Shown piece by piece: positions 53,097 to 62,240 of a stretch of DNA of 64,000 bases (positions within the stretch are counted from its first letter, which is position 1; each line of letters begins with the position of its first letter). Made by a program: the position numbers and the translations under genes. This stretch comes from Paenibacillus dendritiformis. Its GTDB lineage: Bacteria; Bacillota; Bacilli; Paenibacillales; Paenibacillaceae. A model generated the notes under the pieces. That model made no database searches and was not told where the DNA came from. It worked only from the letters and a program-made list of their open reading frames with translations. The stretch is from NCBI RefSeq assembly GCF_021654795.1, contig NZ_AP025344.1:3782501-3846500 (forward strand). Direction: 5' to 3'.

Positions 53097-55022
53097 CTAC
53101 CGCTTGGGCAGCAGCTGGACATACTCATCCGACAGCTTCATTAACGATAAAATATACTCATAATCGCGGCGGTAAGGCTCAAGATCAAGCACCGGCTCCA
53201 GCGTCCGGAGCGAGATCGCCTCGCCGTCTTCGAAGCCCGTTCCCGGCACGAACAAAATCTCATTCGTAAAAAACGACCCGGTCGGCAAATAATAGCGCAT
53301 GCCGATGACATTGCGATCCGTATTCAGCAGGTCGCGGCCGAACGCGGTGAACTGCTGCTCCTTCAACGAGATGCCAAGCAAGTTGGCCAGCGTCGGCATA
53401 ATGTCGACTTGGCCCCCGGTAAGCTCCACCGTCTTGCCGCTCTTCTGCCCTGGCACGTGAATAATGAGCGGAATATTGAAGCGGCTTACCTTATTATCAT
53501 AGGGGATGCCCAATTGGGCGGCAATCTCCTTCCCGTCGGTCTCCGCCGGGTTGACGCCCGAATGATCCCCATAGGCGACAAGCACCGTGTTATCCCAGAT
53601 GCCGTCGGCTTTGAGCTGATCGATGAAGCGGCCCAACGCATAATCGGTGTAGTGGATGGCCGTCAAATAATGCCCAAGCTGCGTATTTTCCATCTCTGGA
53701 GGCAGCTTCAGCCTGCGCCGATCCGGCGGAATCACGAACGGTGCGTGGCTGGACGCGGTCACGAACTGGGCATAGAACGGTTGGCCGGCTGCGGCCATCT
53801 CCGTCAGCTTCTCGCCCCCGACGCGGTATAATTCCTCGTCCGAAGCCCCGAAATCATTGAAATGATCGTTCTCGTAATAAGGCTGGTCGAAATACCGATC
53901 GAATCCGACGCCGGGATATAACAGATGGCGGCTCCAGAATTGGACTTCATTCACATGGAACGTCGCCGATTGGTAGTGAAGCTTGTTCAACAGGCGCGGC
54001 AGGCTGGGCAGCTCCCGGTCCCCGAAGCCCGTCGACATCGCTACCGTGCCGGTCGGGTAAATCGACGTGTTGGACATAAATTCCGCGTCCGAAGTATTGC
54101 CTTGGCCGATCTGCTGATAGACATGAGGAAAATAATAGCCTTCTTTCGCTAGCCGGTTCAGGACCGGAGTCACCTCTTGACCGCCGAGCTTCAAGTGAAT
54201 CGGAAAGTTCTGAAATGCTTCCATCTGCACGACGATGACGTTCATGCCCTTCGCTTCGCCGAAATGAGCCGGCTTGGCGTCCTTCTTGTCTTCCTTACGA
54301 TAAGGATATGTCGCTTGCAGCTCGTTCACCCGCCGGATCGTGTCCTGCAGGTTGCCGCGGGCAATCAGATCATTCTCCCGCTTGTTCTTGATGGCCGACG
54401 CGACCTGATAGTTCAGGAAGCCGAGGCGCTCCGCCTGCACCAGTTCATTGTCAATGCGGCTGCCTTCGGCAATGAACTGCAGGGAGACCGCCGCGCTGGC
54501 GACGAGGACGAGAGCGGCCGCGATTTTGCCCCGCAGCGTGCCGGTTCGCAGCGGCCGCTGCCGCTCTCCGAGCGTCGCCGCGAGTTCACGCGCGGAAGCG
54601 CGGTTGAACAAGCGCACCGCTCCGATCGCGAGGGCGATCGCCATATCCGCAAAAAAGAGAAAATGATAGGGCTGAATCAAAACCGTAATGCTCCCCCGGA
54701 TTTGCGGCACTTGCCCCAACCCGCCAAGCGCCGTATACGTCGGCACCGTATTGAAATGAATCCGGTACAAGACGGCGGCGAAGAGCATCAACGAAAAAAC
54801 GGCGTTGATCGCCCAATAGACGCCGCGCTTCCCGCGGCGCGGCAGGGCCAGCTCCAACAAGCTCATCATGGCAAGCAAGGACAAGGCGTCGCTGAGCAGC
54901 CCCAGACCCGTAATCTCGCCGAACAAGAAAACACGAAGCAAGGCCAGCTTCGCCAGCAGCAGGAGACAGATGCCCGCGAGAGGCGACAGTCGAACATGTT
55001 GCTTCCGCATTCCTATTTTCAT
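53097..55022 (-). CDS. LTA synthase family sulfatase-like protein
   Basis: 641 residues: about five transmembrane helices (1-200), a linker, then an extracellular sulfatase-fold domain with the nucleophile Thr in GQGNTSDAEFMSNTSIYPTG, metal site motifs NVIVVQMEAFQNFP and VLVAYGDHSGVNP and the His in FVTASSHAPFV. This is the lipoteichoic acid synthase (LtaS/YqgS/YvgJ) family, which polymerises or primes polyglycerolphosphate on a membrane anchor. It is the last gene of an operon whose other members look like polyprenyl-linked sugar enzymes, suggesting that the polymer is also their acceptor. The ATG has AAAGTGA upstream. Confidence 0.93.
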   Translation of the reverse strand: MKIGMRKQHVRLSPLAGICLLLLAKLALLRVFLFGEITGLGLLSDALSLLAMMSLLELALPRRGKRGVYWAINAVFSLMLFAAVLYRIHFNTVPTYTALGGLGQVPQIRGSITVLIQPYHFLFFADMAIALAIGAVRLFNRASARELAATLGERQRPLRTGTLRGKIAAALVLVASAAVSLQFIAEGSRIDNELVQAERLGFLNYQVASAIKNKRENDLIARGNLQDTIRRVNELQATYPYRKEDKKDAKPAHFGEAKGMNVIVVQMEAFQNFPIHLKLGGQEVTPVLNRLAKEGYYFPHVYQQIGQGNTSDAEFMSNTSIYPTGTVAMSTGFGDRELPSLPRLLNKLHYQSATFHVNEVQFWSRHLLYPGVGFDRYFDQPYYENDHFNDFGASDEELYRVGGEKLTEMAAAGQPFYAQFVTASSHAPFVIPPDRRRLKLPPEMENTQLGHYLTAIHYTDYALGRFIDQLKADGIWDNTVLVAYGDHSGVNPAETDGKEIAAQLGIPYDNKVSRFNIPLIIHVPGQKSGKTVELTGGQVDIMPTLANLLGISLKEQQFTAFGRDLLNTDRNVIGMRYYLPTGSFFTNEILFVPGTGFEDGEAISLRTLEPVLDLEPYRRDYEYILSLMKLSDEYVQLLPKR

Positions 55023-55082
55023 GAAAAATCACTTTCTTTCTCTTCAATCTGTTCCATGAGTCTTCCCTTCAAAGCTGGGCCC

Positions 55083-56375
55083 CTACGACGGAATGGAAGC
55101 CGAGCCGATCTGGATATAGACCTGCTGGATCGTATCCAGCGCGGCCGCATGGGCAATGATGTTGTGGACCAGAGTGGCCGCCGCGCAGGCGACGATAACT
55201 CCGGTCAATAGCCCGCGAGCGCGCCCGCCGCAGCGGTGGACCCCCCACGCGCTTAACAGGAACAAGGCAAATAAATAATGACCGGCATACAGATACATAT
55301 CATATTGAAATGCCGCCAAGCCGAAGCCGACGACAATATGCAGCAGCAGCGCGAACAGCGGATAGACGGCGAGAGACAGCACCTCGGTCGACCGGAACCC
55401 CCTGACGAGAGCCAGCAAGGCCAGAGCGATGACAACGATGCCGATAAGATGCCCATACAGCGGGAACGGGTTCGACAGGTTCGTGACGAACGCCATCACC
55501 GAGTCGTCGATCATGGCCAAGCGCGGCGTTACAATCGGGCTCTCGATCATCGAATACAAGGCTTTCCAGTGATGGGCAAAAGAAAATGGCGCTACATAGC
55601 TGAATCCGCCGGCTTCGATATTGTGCTGCCACGTCGCAATCCAGGAGTTGCCGGGAAATAGAACGAACTGCACACCCGTAAGCAGAGCGACGAGCAGCAA
55701 GGAGACGCCCGCGATTTTGAGGCAGGCGATCACGTATGTTCGGCTCTTGCGCACCGTGCTGATGAAGAGCGTGCCGACGGCTGTCGCGACGTTGGTCACG
55801 GTCACACCGAAGTTCAGCGTCAGCAGGATCGAGGCCGGCCATACTCCAAGCTTCCGATGGTCGCGGCAGTACTGCGCGTACAGCACCGTGAGCAAAATGA
55901 GCAGCACCGCGTACGGATAAGAATCCGGGATTAACGCCGAAAAAATCTGATAGGAGCTTGCCCCGAAAAATACGGCAGTTCCGATCGACAAGGCGTTGCC
56001 GAAGGAATTGCGGCGCAAATAATAATACATGAGGACGACGCCGCACGCATTCATGGCGCTCTGTATGCCCAGAAACAGGCCGTTGCCCCAGGTCATGGCG
56101 GCCGCCTGCTTCAACGGCGCCGACAAGAAATTAATAAACGGATGAATCACGGAAGATTGCGGCGCATAATAAAGCGACGGATCGAAATTGAACAGATTCA
56201 GTGTGAACGGCGCCCCATAAAACGGGCTGTGCTCAATCAGCACTGCCTGATTCCGCTCCATATACGCAATAAACGGAAGATTCAGCCAAAAATAGAATAG
56301 TAAGAAGCCCAAAAACAGCAGCAGCGCTTTGCGGTTATCCTGTTTCACGCCAAAAACCGATTTCCAAAACTGCAT
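55083..56375 (-). CDS. Polytopic membrane protein, GT-C glycosyltransferase-like
   Basis: 430 residues with about eleven transmembrane helices. The first extracellular loop after helix 1 has acidic and aromatic residues (RNQAVLIEHSPFYGAPF ... NFDPSLYYAPQ) and the protein has the general shape of GT-C enzymes, which use polyprenyl-phosphate sugars outside the membrane, like YfhO in Bacillus. No confident family could be named. GGAGG precedes the ATG. Located between two EamA/SMR genes (upstream) and the LTA-synthase-like gene (61-bp gap). Confidence 0.6.
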   Translation of the reverse strand: MQFWKSVFGVKQDNRKALLLFLGFLLFYFWLNLPFIAYMERNQAVLIEHSPFYGAPFTLNLFNFDPSLYYAPQSSVIHPFINFLSAPLKQAAAMTWGNGLFLGIQSAMNACGVVLMYYYLRRNSFGNALSIGTAVFFGASSYQIFSALIPDSYPYAVLLILLTVLYAQYCRDHRKLGVWPASILLTLNFGVTVTNVATAVGTLFISTVRKSRTYVIACLKIAGVSLLLVALLTGVQFVLFPGNSWIATWQHNIEAGGFSYVAPFSFAHHWKALYSMIESPIVTPRLAMIDDSVMAFVTNLSNPFPLYGHLIGIVVIALALLALVRGFRSTEVLSLAVYPLFALLLHIVVGFGLAAFQYDMYLYAGHYLFALFLLSAWGVHRCGGRARGLLTGVIVACAAATLVHNIIAHAAALDTIQQVYIQIGSASIPS

Positions 56376-56415
56376 GACCCCATGCCTCCATACGATAATT
56401 TCTATATCTCATCCA

Positions 56416-56733
56416 TCATCCTGCGAGAAGCAGCATACCCGCAAAAATAAAAGCAATGCCTGCCGCCTTCGGCAAGCCAATCGATTCCTTGAATATCCAT
56501 CTCGCCAGCACCATCGTCCAGATGAAGGTCAGCGCATTCGCCGGAAGAACGACGGTATAAGGCAAGAACCGCAGCAAATAAATATTGAGCAAGGCCCCCG
56601 CTCCATAGCACAGGAAGCCGAGAAAAAGCATGCTCCGCTGCTGGCGCGCGGACGACAACTTGAAGCAGGCGCTCCCGAGCGACCCGAACCACGTCATTAC
56701 TACGAGGAGGAGCCACAACCATTCATTTCTCAT
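56416..56733 (-). CDS. Small EamA/SMR-type membrane protein, second of pair
   Basis: 105 residues, four transmembrane helices: NEWLWLLLVVMTWFGSLGSA ... LPYTVVLPANALTFIWTMVLA ... GLPKAAGIAFIFAGMLLLAG, split here for length. Size and pattern fit the SMR/EamA group that includes ArnE and ArnF, which flip undecaprenyl-phosphate aminoarabinose as a heterodimer. Overlaps the preceding paralogue by 11 bp (ATG inside its end), so the two are translationally coupled, as expected for heterodimer partners. Confidence 0.75.
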   Translation of the reverse strand: MRNEWLWLLLVVMTWFGSLGSACFKLSSARQQRSMLFLGFLCYGAGALLNIYLLRFLPYTVVLPANALTFIWTMVLARWIFKESIGLPKAAGIAFIFAGMLLLAG

Positions 56734-57052
56734 AGCTAATGCACGCGACGCCGATAATGAGCAGCAGGACGGCGATTCCTTTCTGCAGAGTGACCGTCTC
56801 GCCCAAGAGAAGACCGCCGTACAGCAGGGCAAAAATATAGCTGCATGCCATGAGCGGGTAAGCGACGGACAGCTTCTCCAGCGACAGCGACTTGATCATT
56901 AGCACGGCCCCGATGCCATAGAACACAAAGCCAATCCCCAAGTAGAGCAGATTCGCGATGCCCCATTTCCAGAACAACTGACCCGTCGCGGTGCACCAGG
57001 CCGACAAAATCATGAGCGCCTTGCCGGCGTGCCTCGACTTCAAGAGCTCCAT
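56723..57052 (-). CDS. Small EamA/SMR-type membrane protein, first of pair
   Basis: 109 residues, four transmembrane helices, including CTATGQLFWKWGIANLLYLG, KLSVAYPLMACSYIFALLYG and GLLLGETVTLQKGIAVLLLI. This resembles ArnE/ArnF-like lipid-linked sugar flippase subunits (ALxxxPLMxxSYI pattern, GE motif in helix 3-4 loop). The ATG at 57052 follows GGAGGTCATGAG inside the 3' end of the phosphatase gene (13-bp overlap). Confidence 0.78.
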   Translation of the reverse strand: MELLKSRHAGKALMILSAWCTATGQLFWKWGIANLLYLGIGFVFYGIGAVLMIKSLSLEKLSVAYPLMACSYIFALLYGGLLLGETVTLQKGIAVLLLIIGVACISYEK

Positions 57053-57678
57053 CTCATGACCTCCAGACCCTCCTGCTTGATCGGGGCGTTCCGGATCAAA
57101 TACCGCTGCCCCGCTAGCTCCAGCATCGGCAGATCGCTCATGCAATCGGAATACGCGCAGGAGGCCTCGAAATCGATCTCAAGCTGATGCCGCTCCAGAT
57201 AGTCGCGGATGCGCGCTACCTTCTCTTCCGCTTTGCAATTCTTGCCCTCGATCCGGTGCGTATAGCGGCCGTTCCGCCGCTGCAGCTCCGTTCCCAGCAC
57301 CTCGTCCACGCACGCCAGCTTCTTGAAATATTTCATATAGGCGACGGGAGAAGCCGTCACGAGAAGGACGCGATAGCCCAGCTTCTTGCGGCTGCGCATC
57401 TCGGCGAGCGCATCCTGGTACATCTCCGGCGCCAGGACCCGGTCGTAAAAAGCCTCCAGGTCGGTCTCGTCCATATAAGCAATGGATCGAAAAAAGTACT
57501 GCTTGGCCTTTTCGGCCGGCACGATCCCAAGCTTATACAGCAGGAGGTTCCAGGCCAGAGCGGGCAAATGGATGCAAGACCGCGGCTTCGCCGCAAGACC
57601 GTACTTCAAGAACAAGAACATGGAATCGCGACGAATAATCGTTTTGTCGATATCGAAAAGCGCTACTTTGGCCAACAT
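57040..57678 (-). CDS. HAD-family phosphatase (IB type)
   Basis: 212 residues with the HAD motifs ALFDIDKTIIRRDSMFLFL (nucleophile Asp in FDIDKT), LLVTASPVAYMKYFKKLACV (motif II Ser/Thr), Lys in NCKAEEKV and YSDCMSDLPMLELAG (motif IV). This is the SerB-like HAD-IB class. Directly after the UbiA-type gene (24-bp gap) it is a good candidate for dephosphorylating polyprenyl-phosphoryl-5-phosphoribose, the step after the prenyltransferase. Substrate is inferred from context. Confidence 0.88.
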   Translation of the reverse strand: MLAKVALFDIDKTIIRRDSMFLFLKYGLAAKPRSCIHLPALAWNLLLYKLGIVPAEKAKQYFFRSIAYMDETDLEAFYDRVLAPEMYQDALAEMRSRKKLGYRVLLVTASPVAYMKYFKKLACVDEVLGTELQRRNGRYTHRIEGKNCKAEEKVARIRDYLERHQLEIDFEASCAYSDCMSDLPMLELAGQRYLIRNAPIKQEGLEVMRWSS

Positions 57679-57702
57679 GATGTCTGACGTCCTCCTTTTT
57701 CC

Positions 57703-58623
57703 CTATTCAAACAGGATGAATATCGCCAGCACGCTAATCACGTACAAAATGACGGTAACGAAAATATGCTTGTCTTCAAAAAGCAGCCTGTCGGGCGCTC
57801 CGCCCTTCTTCTCCACATGGATCAAGTATAAATAACGGAAAATGCCGTATATGACAAAAGGAATCGTCCACATCAAATGCGTCGTCCGCCCGGCGGTAAA
57901 AGTAAACAGCGAATAGCTGATGATGGTCGCCGTAGCCACGATGCTGATCAATTGATCCAGCAGCGCGAATGAATAGTTCTCGAGCACCTTGCGGTGCGTC
58001 CCTTTCTGATCAGCCAGCAAAAACAGTTCATGCCTCCGCTTGCCTATCGCCAGAAAAAGAGAGAGCAGCATCGTGCAGAGCAGAAACCATGGCGTCAACT
58101 GAACATGAATGGCTAATCCGCCCGCGATGGCCCGCAGCACGAACCCGGCGGCAATCGTCATGATATCAAGAATGACGACATGCTTCAATCTGAACGAGTA
58201 AGCCACATTCAAGACAAAATAAACCGCCAGCACCGCCGTTAACAGCGGATGGATGAAGTAAGAAGCCGCCAGCGAGCCGGCCAGCAGCACCGCGCCGGTT
58301 CCGAGAGCGACAGCCGGATTCAACGCCCCGGATGCCATCGGCCGATGCCGCTTCACCGGATGGACGCGATCCGCTTCCCGGTCCGAATAATCATTAATGA
58401 TGTATACGCAGCCGGATACGAAACAAAAAAGAAAAAAAACGGTCAACGAATGATATACCGCCGACAGATCCACCCGCTTCAACGAGAAGAGAAGCGCGGC
58501 GAACACGAGCAGATTTTTGGTCCACTGCTTCGGGCGAAGCTGTCTCCACATCAGCGCGACCACATGACCGGTGCTTGCTGCGGCCGCGGCAGGCTGCGGC
58601 GTGTGCTTAAGTTTCAGATTCAC
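57703..58623 (-). CDS. UbiA-family prenyltransferase (decaprenyl-phosphate phosphoribosyltransferase type)
   Basis: 306 residues with about eight or nine transmembrane helices. RPKQWTKNLLVFAALLFSLK followed by CVYIINDYSDREADRVHPVK and RHRPMASGAL is the signature of the UbiA subgroup that transfers 5-phosphoribose from PRPP to a polyprenyl phosphate (mycobacterial Rv3806c). The second aspartate-rich motif is around IGKRRHELFLLADQ. The GTG at 58623 follows AGGGGG; in-frame codons upstream lack a better site. First gene of a six-gene operon. Confidence 0.88.
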   Translation of the reverse strand: MNLKLKHTPQPAAAAASTGHVVALMWRQLRPKQWTKNLLVFAALLFSLKRVDLSAVYHSLTVFFLFCFVSGCVYIINDYSDREADRVHPVKRHRPMASGALNPAVALGTGAVLLAGSLAASYFIHPLLTAVLAVYFVLNVAYSFRLKHVVILDIMTIAAGFVLRAIAGGLAIHVQLTPWFLLCTMLLSLFLAIGKRRHELFLLADQKGTHRKVLENYSFALLDQLISIVATATIISYSLFTFTAGRTTHLMWTIPFVIYGIFRYLYLIHVEKKGGAPDRLLFEDKHIFVTVILYVISVLAIFILFE

Positions 58624-58700
58624 GATTGAAAATCCCCCTAGTAACCTGGAAATAAAATGTGTATTCAAAATCTATCTTTCTATCGTTCCATTTCTATTAT

Positions 58701-59105
58701 TTAGCTTCTTCGGCGCCGAATCCAATGATAGATCGCCAAGGCCGTCTCGGCAAGTACTCCGCAGCCATAACCGAGAGCGAATACATACAAAAAAACGAGG
58801 ACGCCAATCAGATCCTCCCATCCGCCATGCCCCCGACCAAAAGTAACGATGAACAGCGCCGCCAGGCCGACCGCCGCGCCGATGCTGCCCAACAGCCAGA
58901 TCCAGCGCCCGCCCAGCCAGCCGGACAGGGTGAGAATCGTCGCGAGCGCCACGGCGGCCGCCGCCATTCGCATCGCGGTATCCCATGCGGGCTCCGCTCC
59001 CGCCGCCACATAGCGGACGCCCCACAATCCGAGCGTCAGCACGAGCGCATGACACAGCTCCCATCGAATCCATTTGCGGCTCCAACGTTCCGGTATCCAG
59101 CGCAC
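58701..59105 (-). CDS. Small membrane protein of unknown function
   Basis: 134 residues with about four transmembrane helices (LVLTLGLWGVRYVAAG, MAAAAVALATILTLSGWLGG, WIWLLGSIGAAVGLAALFIV, VLVFLYVFALGYGCGVLAET) and basic ends. I do not recognise the family. The GTG at 59105 follows AGAGGAGG at 9 nt. It lies between the terminator of the GAP1-like operon upstream and the UbiA gene, 77 bp away, so it may be the first gene of the UbiA operon. Confidence 0.6.
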   Translation of the reverse strand: MRWIPERWSRKWIRWELCHALVLTLGLWGVRYVAAGAEPAWDTAMRMAAAAVALATILTLSGWLGGRWIWLLGSIGAAVGLAALFIVTFGRGHGGWEDLIGVLVFLYVFALGYGCGVLAETALAIYHWIRRRRS

Positions 59106-59145
59106 GGCTTACAGCCTCCTCTATCATCCGAATCAGGATGACAAA

Positions 59146-59174
59146 AAATAGAGGCTGACGCTCAGCCTCTATTT
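59146..59174 (-). terminator. Terminator of GAP1-like operon
   Basis: A 13-bp stem (AAATAGAGGCTGA / TCAGCCTCTATTT, 3-nt loop) followed by TTTTTT on the minus strand; the stem begins inside the last codons of the gene. Confidence 0.9.
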
Positions 59175-62100
59175 CTCAATATATTCGACTCTCTTCTGAT
59201 CCACAAGTACTTCACTTATTTTTCCAAGCTCGACCTCTTCGCCTAAAGACACAATCGCTTGAAAGGTTCGCTGTTGACCCGGCGTGGCCGCCCCCCCGCC
59301 GGCCGGCGGCTCGGCTTCTCCAGGGGGCGTATCTTCTGGAGAAGCGCCACCCGAAGGCGTGTCTCCCGGCGGCGTGTCTCCCGGAGAGATGCCTTCCCCC
59401 GCCATGTCCGGCGGCGCGCTCTCCCCTTCTCCCGCCGATCCTGCCTTGCTCTCCGAAGAGTCTGCTGCTTCTTCGCTCCCGCCGCGATTCTGATCCGGCT
59501 GCCCGGCGCTTGTGGAGGAAGTATCCGCACCGTCTGTTCCTGCCGAGCCCGCGGATCCGGCGGAGCCGCTTCCTGCTCCGTCAGAGCCGTTCGGCGGCGT
59601 TCCTTGTGAACCGGCCCCCGAAGAACAGAGATGCTGCACGGGACGATCCTTATACGTCTGCTCGGCGCCGCCTTCCAGCTTCAATGTAATCGTACCCGCC
59701 TGAAATGCGGCGCATTCCGCCTCCGTCCCGAATTCGAACACAAGCTCGGTCGCCGGCTTCAATTCGCCGTCCACGAAATCCTCGACTTGTCTCGCGAAGA
59801 CTTGCGGTTCGGGCTTAGCGGCCGGCTCCACCTGCCGAGGCGGCTCCGGATCGGACCCGGTGTTCTCCGCCGCCGCGGGCTTGCCGCTGTCGAAGATGCC
59901 GGAGGCCGCCAATCCCCCGGCAATGCCGCCGATGACCACGATAATGGCCAAGAGCCACACCATCGCTTGCCGGTTGCGCCGCAGCCATCTGAGGATGGGC
60001 GGCGACAGCTCGCTGCGGGCCTTGTCGTATACGGCTTGAAGCGGAGCGCCCGCCTGCTCGAAATAGAGCCTGCGGTTCATCCGGTTTTTGAACGCGTCCT
60101 GGTCGTATTTTTTGAAATACGCGACCACCGCCGCGGCGTACCCCGGCTCGAGCTTCCTCCCCCGCGCGAAAAAGCGCTGCTTCTCGGACCAGTTCATGAA
60201 CTGGTATACGGTCTCCCTGTCCGGTGCATGCTGATGCAAATAATGGAGCAGCGCTCCGTATTCGATCACGCCTTTGTCGGCATCCCGGCAGAACGCCAGC
60301 ACCAGCTGGCCGAACCGCGCCGGCCCCAGATCCTTCTGCAGCCAGCGGCGCCCAAGCTGCTGCAGCCGATCCAGTTCGGCAGGCGATAAACCGGCGAAAA
60401 TCGATTCATCCGGATCGTCGTCCTGGAACCAGCGGTAAGCAGCCAGCATGACATTTGCCGTGGACCGCACTTGAGGCGGATAGCGGGCGGCCCATTCCCT
60501 CACCTCGTCCGGATGCGCGAGGAATCCGATCTGCAGAAACGCTTCCTGGCGGGTCTGCTCCAGATTCAGATCCGTCAGCAGGAATTCATTCGCCGCATAC
60601 GACAACTGCTCCATAAAAAGAAGCATGTCTTCGGCGGGCCGCCCTTCCTCCGCGAGCAAGCGTTCGACCGTGCCCAGCACCGCGTTCACGGCGGACACCG
60701 GCTCCGCATCATGCCGCAGCTTCTCGGCGAGCTGCCCGGCGGCCATTTCGGTGAACTCGGCCTTCCGCAGCAGTACCGGATGCCGGCTGGACCAATGATG
60801 AGCCAGCTTCACCAACTCCTCGGCCCGGACAGTCTCTTGGAATTTCCGCCGCATGTACGGGAAGAAGAGGTCTACCGTCTTGCCGCCCCGCAGCAATGCC
60901 TCGAAGAAGGGCCGGCTGACGCTGTCGCTGCCCTCGATGAGCGCATAATAGGCTTCCATTCGCTCGCTGCCCTTCGCCAGATTGGCTTCGTACAAGCTCC
61001 GGATCAAATACCCGATCAGATCAGTGCCTAGTGCCGTTCCGGCAAGAGCTTCATATTCCATAAAACATTTTACGATAGCCGGATCGGGGAGTTCACCCTG
61101 CTGGACCCGCTCATACTCGCGCTGGAAGCAGCCGCGGAACAGCTCTCCCAGCCGCCGCTTCGACTGAACAGCCCCTTCCGGAGCCAAGTAATCGAGCATC
61201 GATCGCAGCGCCCCGACCCGGTTCTGCATATAGAGGGATTCCCTGCCTTCCTCGATCTGGAACAAGACAGCCAGCTCATGGCAGCTCGCGATCGCGGTAT
61301 GCCGCTGCGTGTCCATGCCTTCCAGCATCTGCTCCGCGAAAGCAAAGAAGGCTTCCGCTCGCTCCGGCTGCTCCAGATTGCTCCAGGCGAAGCTCAAGTA
61401 GGGCTGCTTCCCCAGGTCAATATCGACATTCGTCACCCGCTTGGACGCAAGATCGAAGGTATAGTCTTTGTCGATGTTCCGATCATTCGGGCGCAAGCTT
61501 CCTCGCTCGACGAACGTCAGATGAATGCCCTTCCGGTTCAACGGCTCCTTCGAGAAGGTCAGGAAGCCGAGCGCGCGGCGGTACGCATGCGGCAGGCATC
61601 CGTACAGCACGCCGACCAGCTGCAAGGCGTTCTTCGACAACTCCTCCACCGCGACATCGAGCGCCACGAACACTTTGCGTCTCGTGACAATGGACGACAT
61701 GACGGCGAACAGCAGCTGCTTGAACATCTTCTCGTCGATGCCGAGACTGTCGAGGAGGGCTATCGGCGAAGCCGGACGGCGCGCTTCCGCCGCGGCCGGA
61801 ATCCGCTCCAGCTCGGGCAGTTCCGTTCCCTGCTCGATATCATAGCTGACGGCGAAGTCCGCGTTCAGCAGCGACGGATAGTCCTTCACCGCTTCGGCCG
61901 CCCGGTCGGCGGGCACGACATAGTTGTGGGTGAAGAAGGCGCTGCGCAAGCCCGTGAAATCCGCCGCCTGATAGATGCTGCGCCCGAGGACGAGCTGTCC
62001 CATATCGGCGTGGAACAGGTGCAGCGCTTGCGGATAGCGGGCCTCGTCCTTCTCCCCGCGCGAGGCCAGCTCTGCCGGGGAATCATAAACGCAGAACGGA

Positions 62101-62240
62101 TGCAGCACTTTTTTGATAAATCCGTGATCCAGCCCGGCAGATGCCGCGACCGTGTCGAAGCCTTCGTTGGGGCGGAATATGCCGCGCCGCTCCCGCGTAT
62201 ACATTTGCTGCTGGATGCGAGAGGAACTGTTCGATGTCAA
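59169..62240 (-). CDS. GAP1-like GTPase-associated protein with C-terminal membrane anchor
   Basis: 1023 residues. The N-terminal 110 residues (QQMYTRERRGIFRPNEGFDT, ASAGLDHGFIKKVLHPFCVY, DFTGLRSAFFTHNYVVP) fit the N-terminal domain of GTPase-associated protein 1 (GAP1-N2), described as the partner of TRAFAC-type GTPases in predicted conflict systems. A long helical middle follows, then one transmembrane helix (about 757-782), a short beta-like domain, a low-complexity Gly/Ser/Pro linker (about 880-990) and a final 30-residue strand-like end. The TTG start overlaps the GTPase stop (TTGA) with GGGGAG upstream, so translation is coupled. Function unknown. Confidence 0.75.
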   Translation of the reverse strand: MTSNSSSRIQQQMYTRERRGIFRPNEGFDTVAASAGLDHGFIKKVLHPFCVYDSPAELASRGEKDEARYPQALHLFHADMGQLVLGRSIYQAADFTGLRSAFFTHNYVVPADRAAEAVKDYPSLLNADFAVSYDIEQGTELPELERIPAAAEARRPASPIALLDSLGIDEKMFKQLLFAVMSSIVTRRKVFVALDVAVEELSKNALQLVGVLYGCLPHAYRRALGFLTFSKEPLNRKGIHLTFVERGSLRPNDRNIDKDYTFDLASKRVTNVDIDLGKQPYLSFAWSNLEQPERAEAFFAFAEQMLEGMDTQRHTAIASCHELAVLFQIEEGRESLYMQNRVGALRSMLDYLAPEGAVQSKRRLGELFRGCFQREYERVQQGELPDPAIVKCFMEYEALAGTALGTDLIGYLIRSLYEANLAKGSERMEAYYALIEGSDSVSRPFFEALLRGGKTVDLFFPYMRRKFQETVRAEELVKLAHHWSSRHPVLLRKAEFTEMAAGQLAEKLRHDAEPVSAVNAVLGTVERLLAEEGRPAEDMLLFMEQLSYAANEFLLTDLNLEQTRQEAFLQIGFLAHPDEVREWAARYPPQVRSTANVMLAAYRWFQDDDPDESIFAGLSPAELDRLQQLGRRWLQKDLGPARFGQLVLAFCRDADKGVIEYGALLHYLHQHAPDRETVYQFMNWSEKQRFFARGRKLEPGYAAAVVAYFKKYDQDAFKNRMNRRLYFEQAGAPLQAVYDKARSELSPPILRWLRRNRQAMVWLLAIIVVIGGIAGGLAASGIFDSGKPAAAENTGSDPEPPRQVEPAAKPEPQVFARQVEDFVDGELKPATELVFEFGTEAECAAFQAGTITLKLEGGAEQTYKDRPVQHLCSSGAGSQGTPPNGSDGAGSGSAGSAGSAGTDGADTSSTSAGQPDQNRGGSEEAADSSESKAGSAGEGESAPPDMAGEGISPGDTPPGDTPSGGASPEDTPPGEAEPPAGGGAATPGQQRTFQAIVSLGEEVELGKISEVLVDQKRVEYIEK

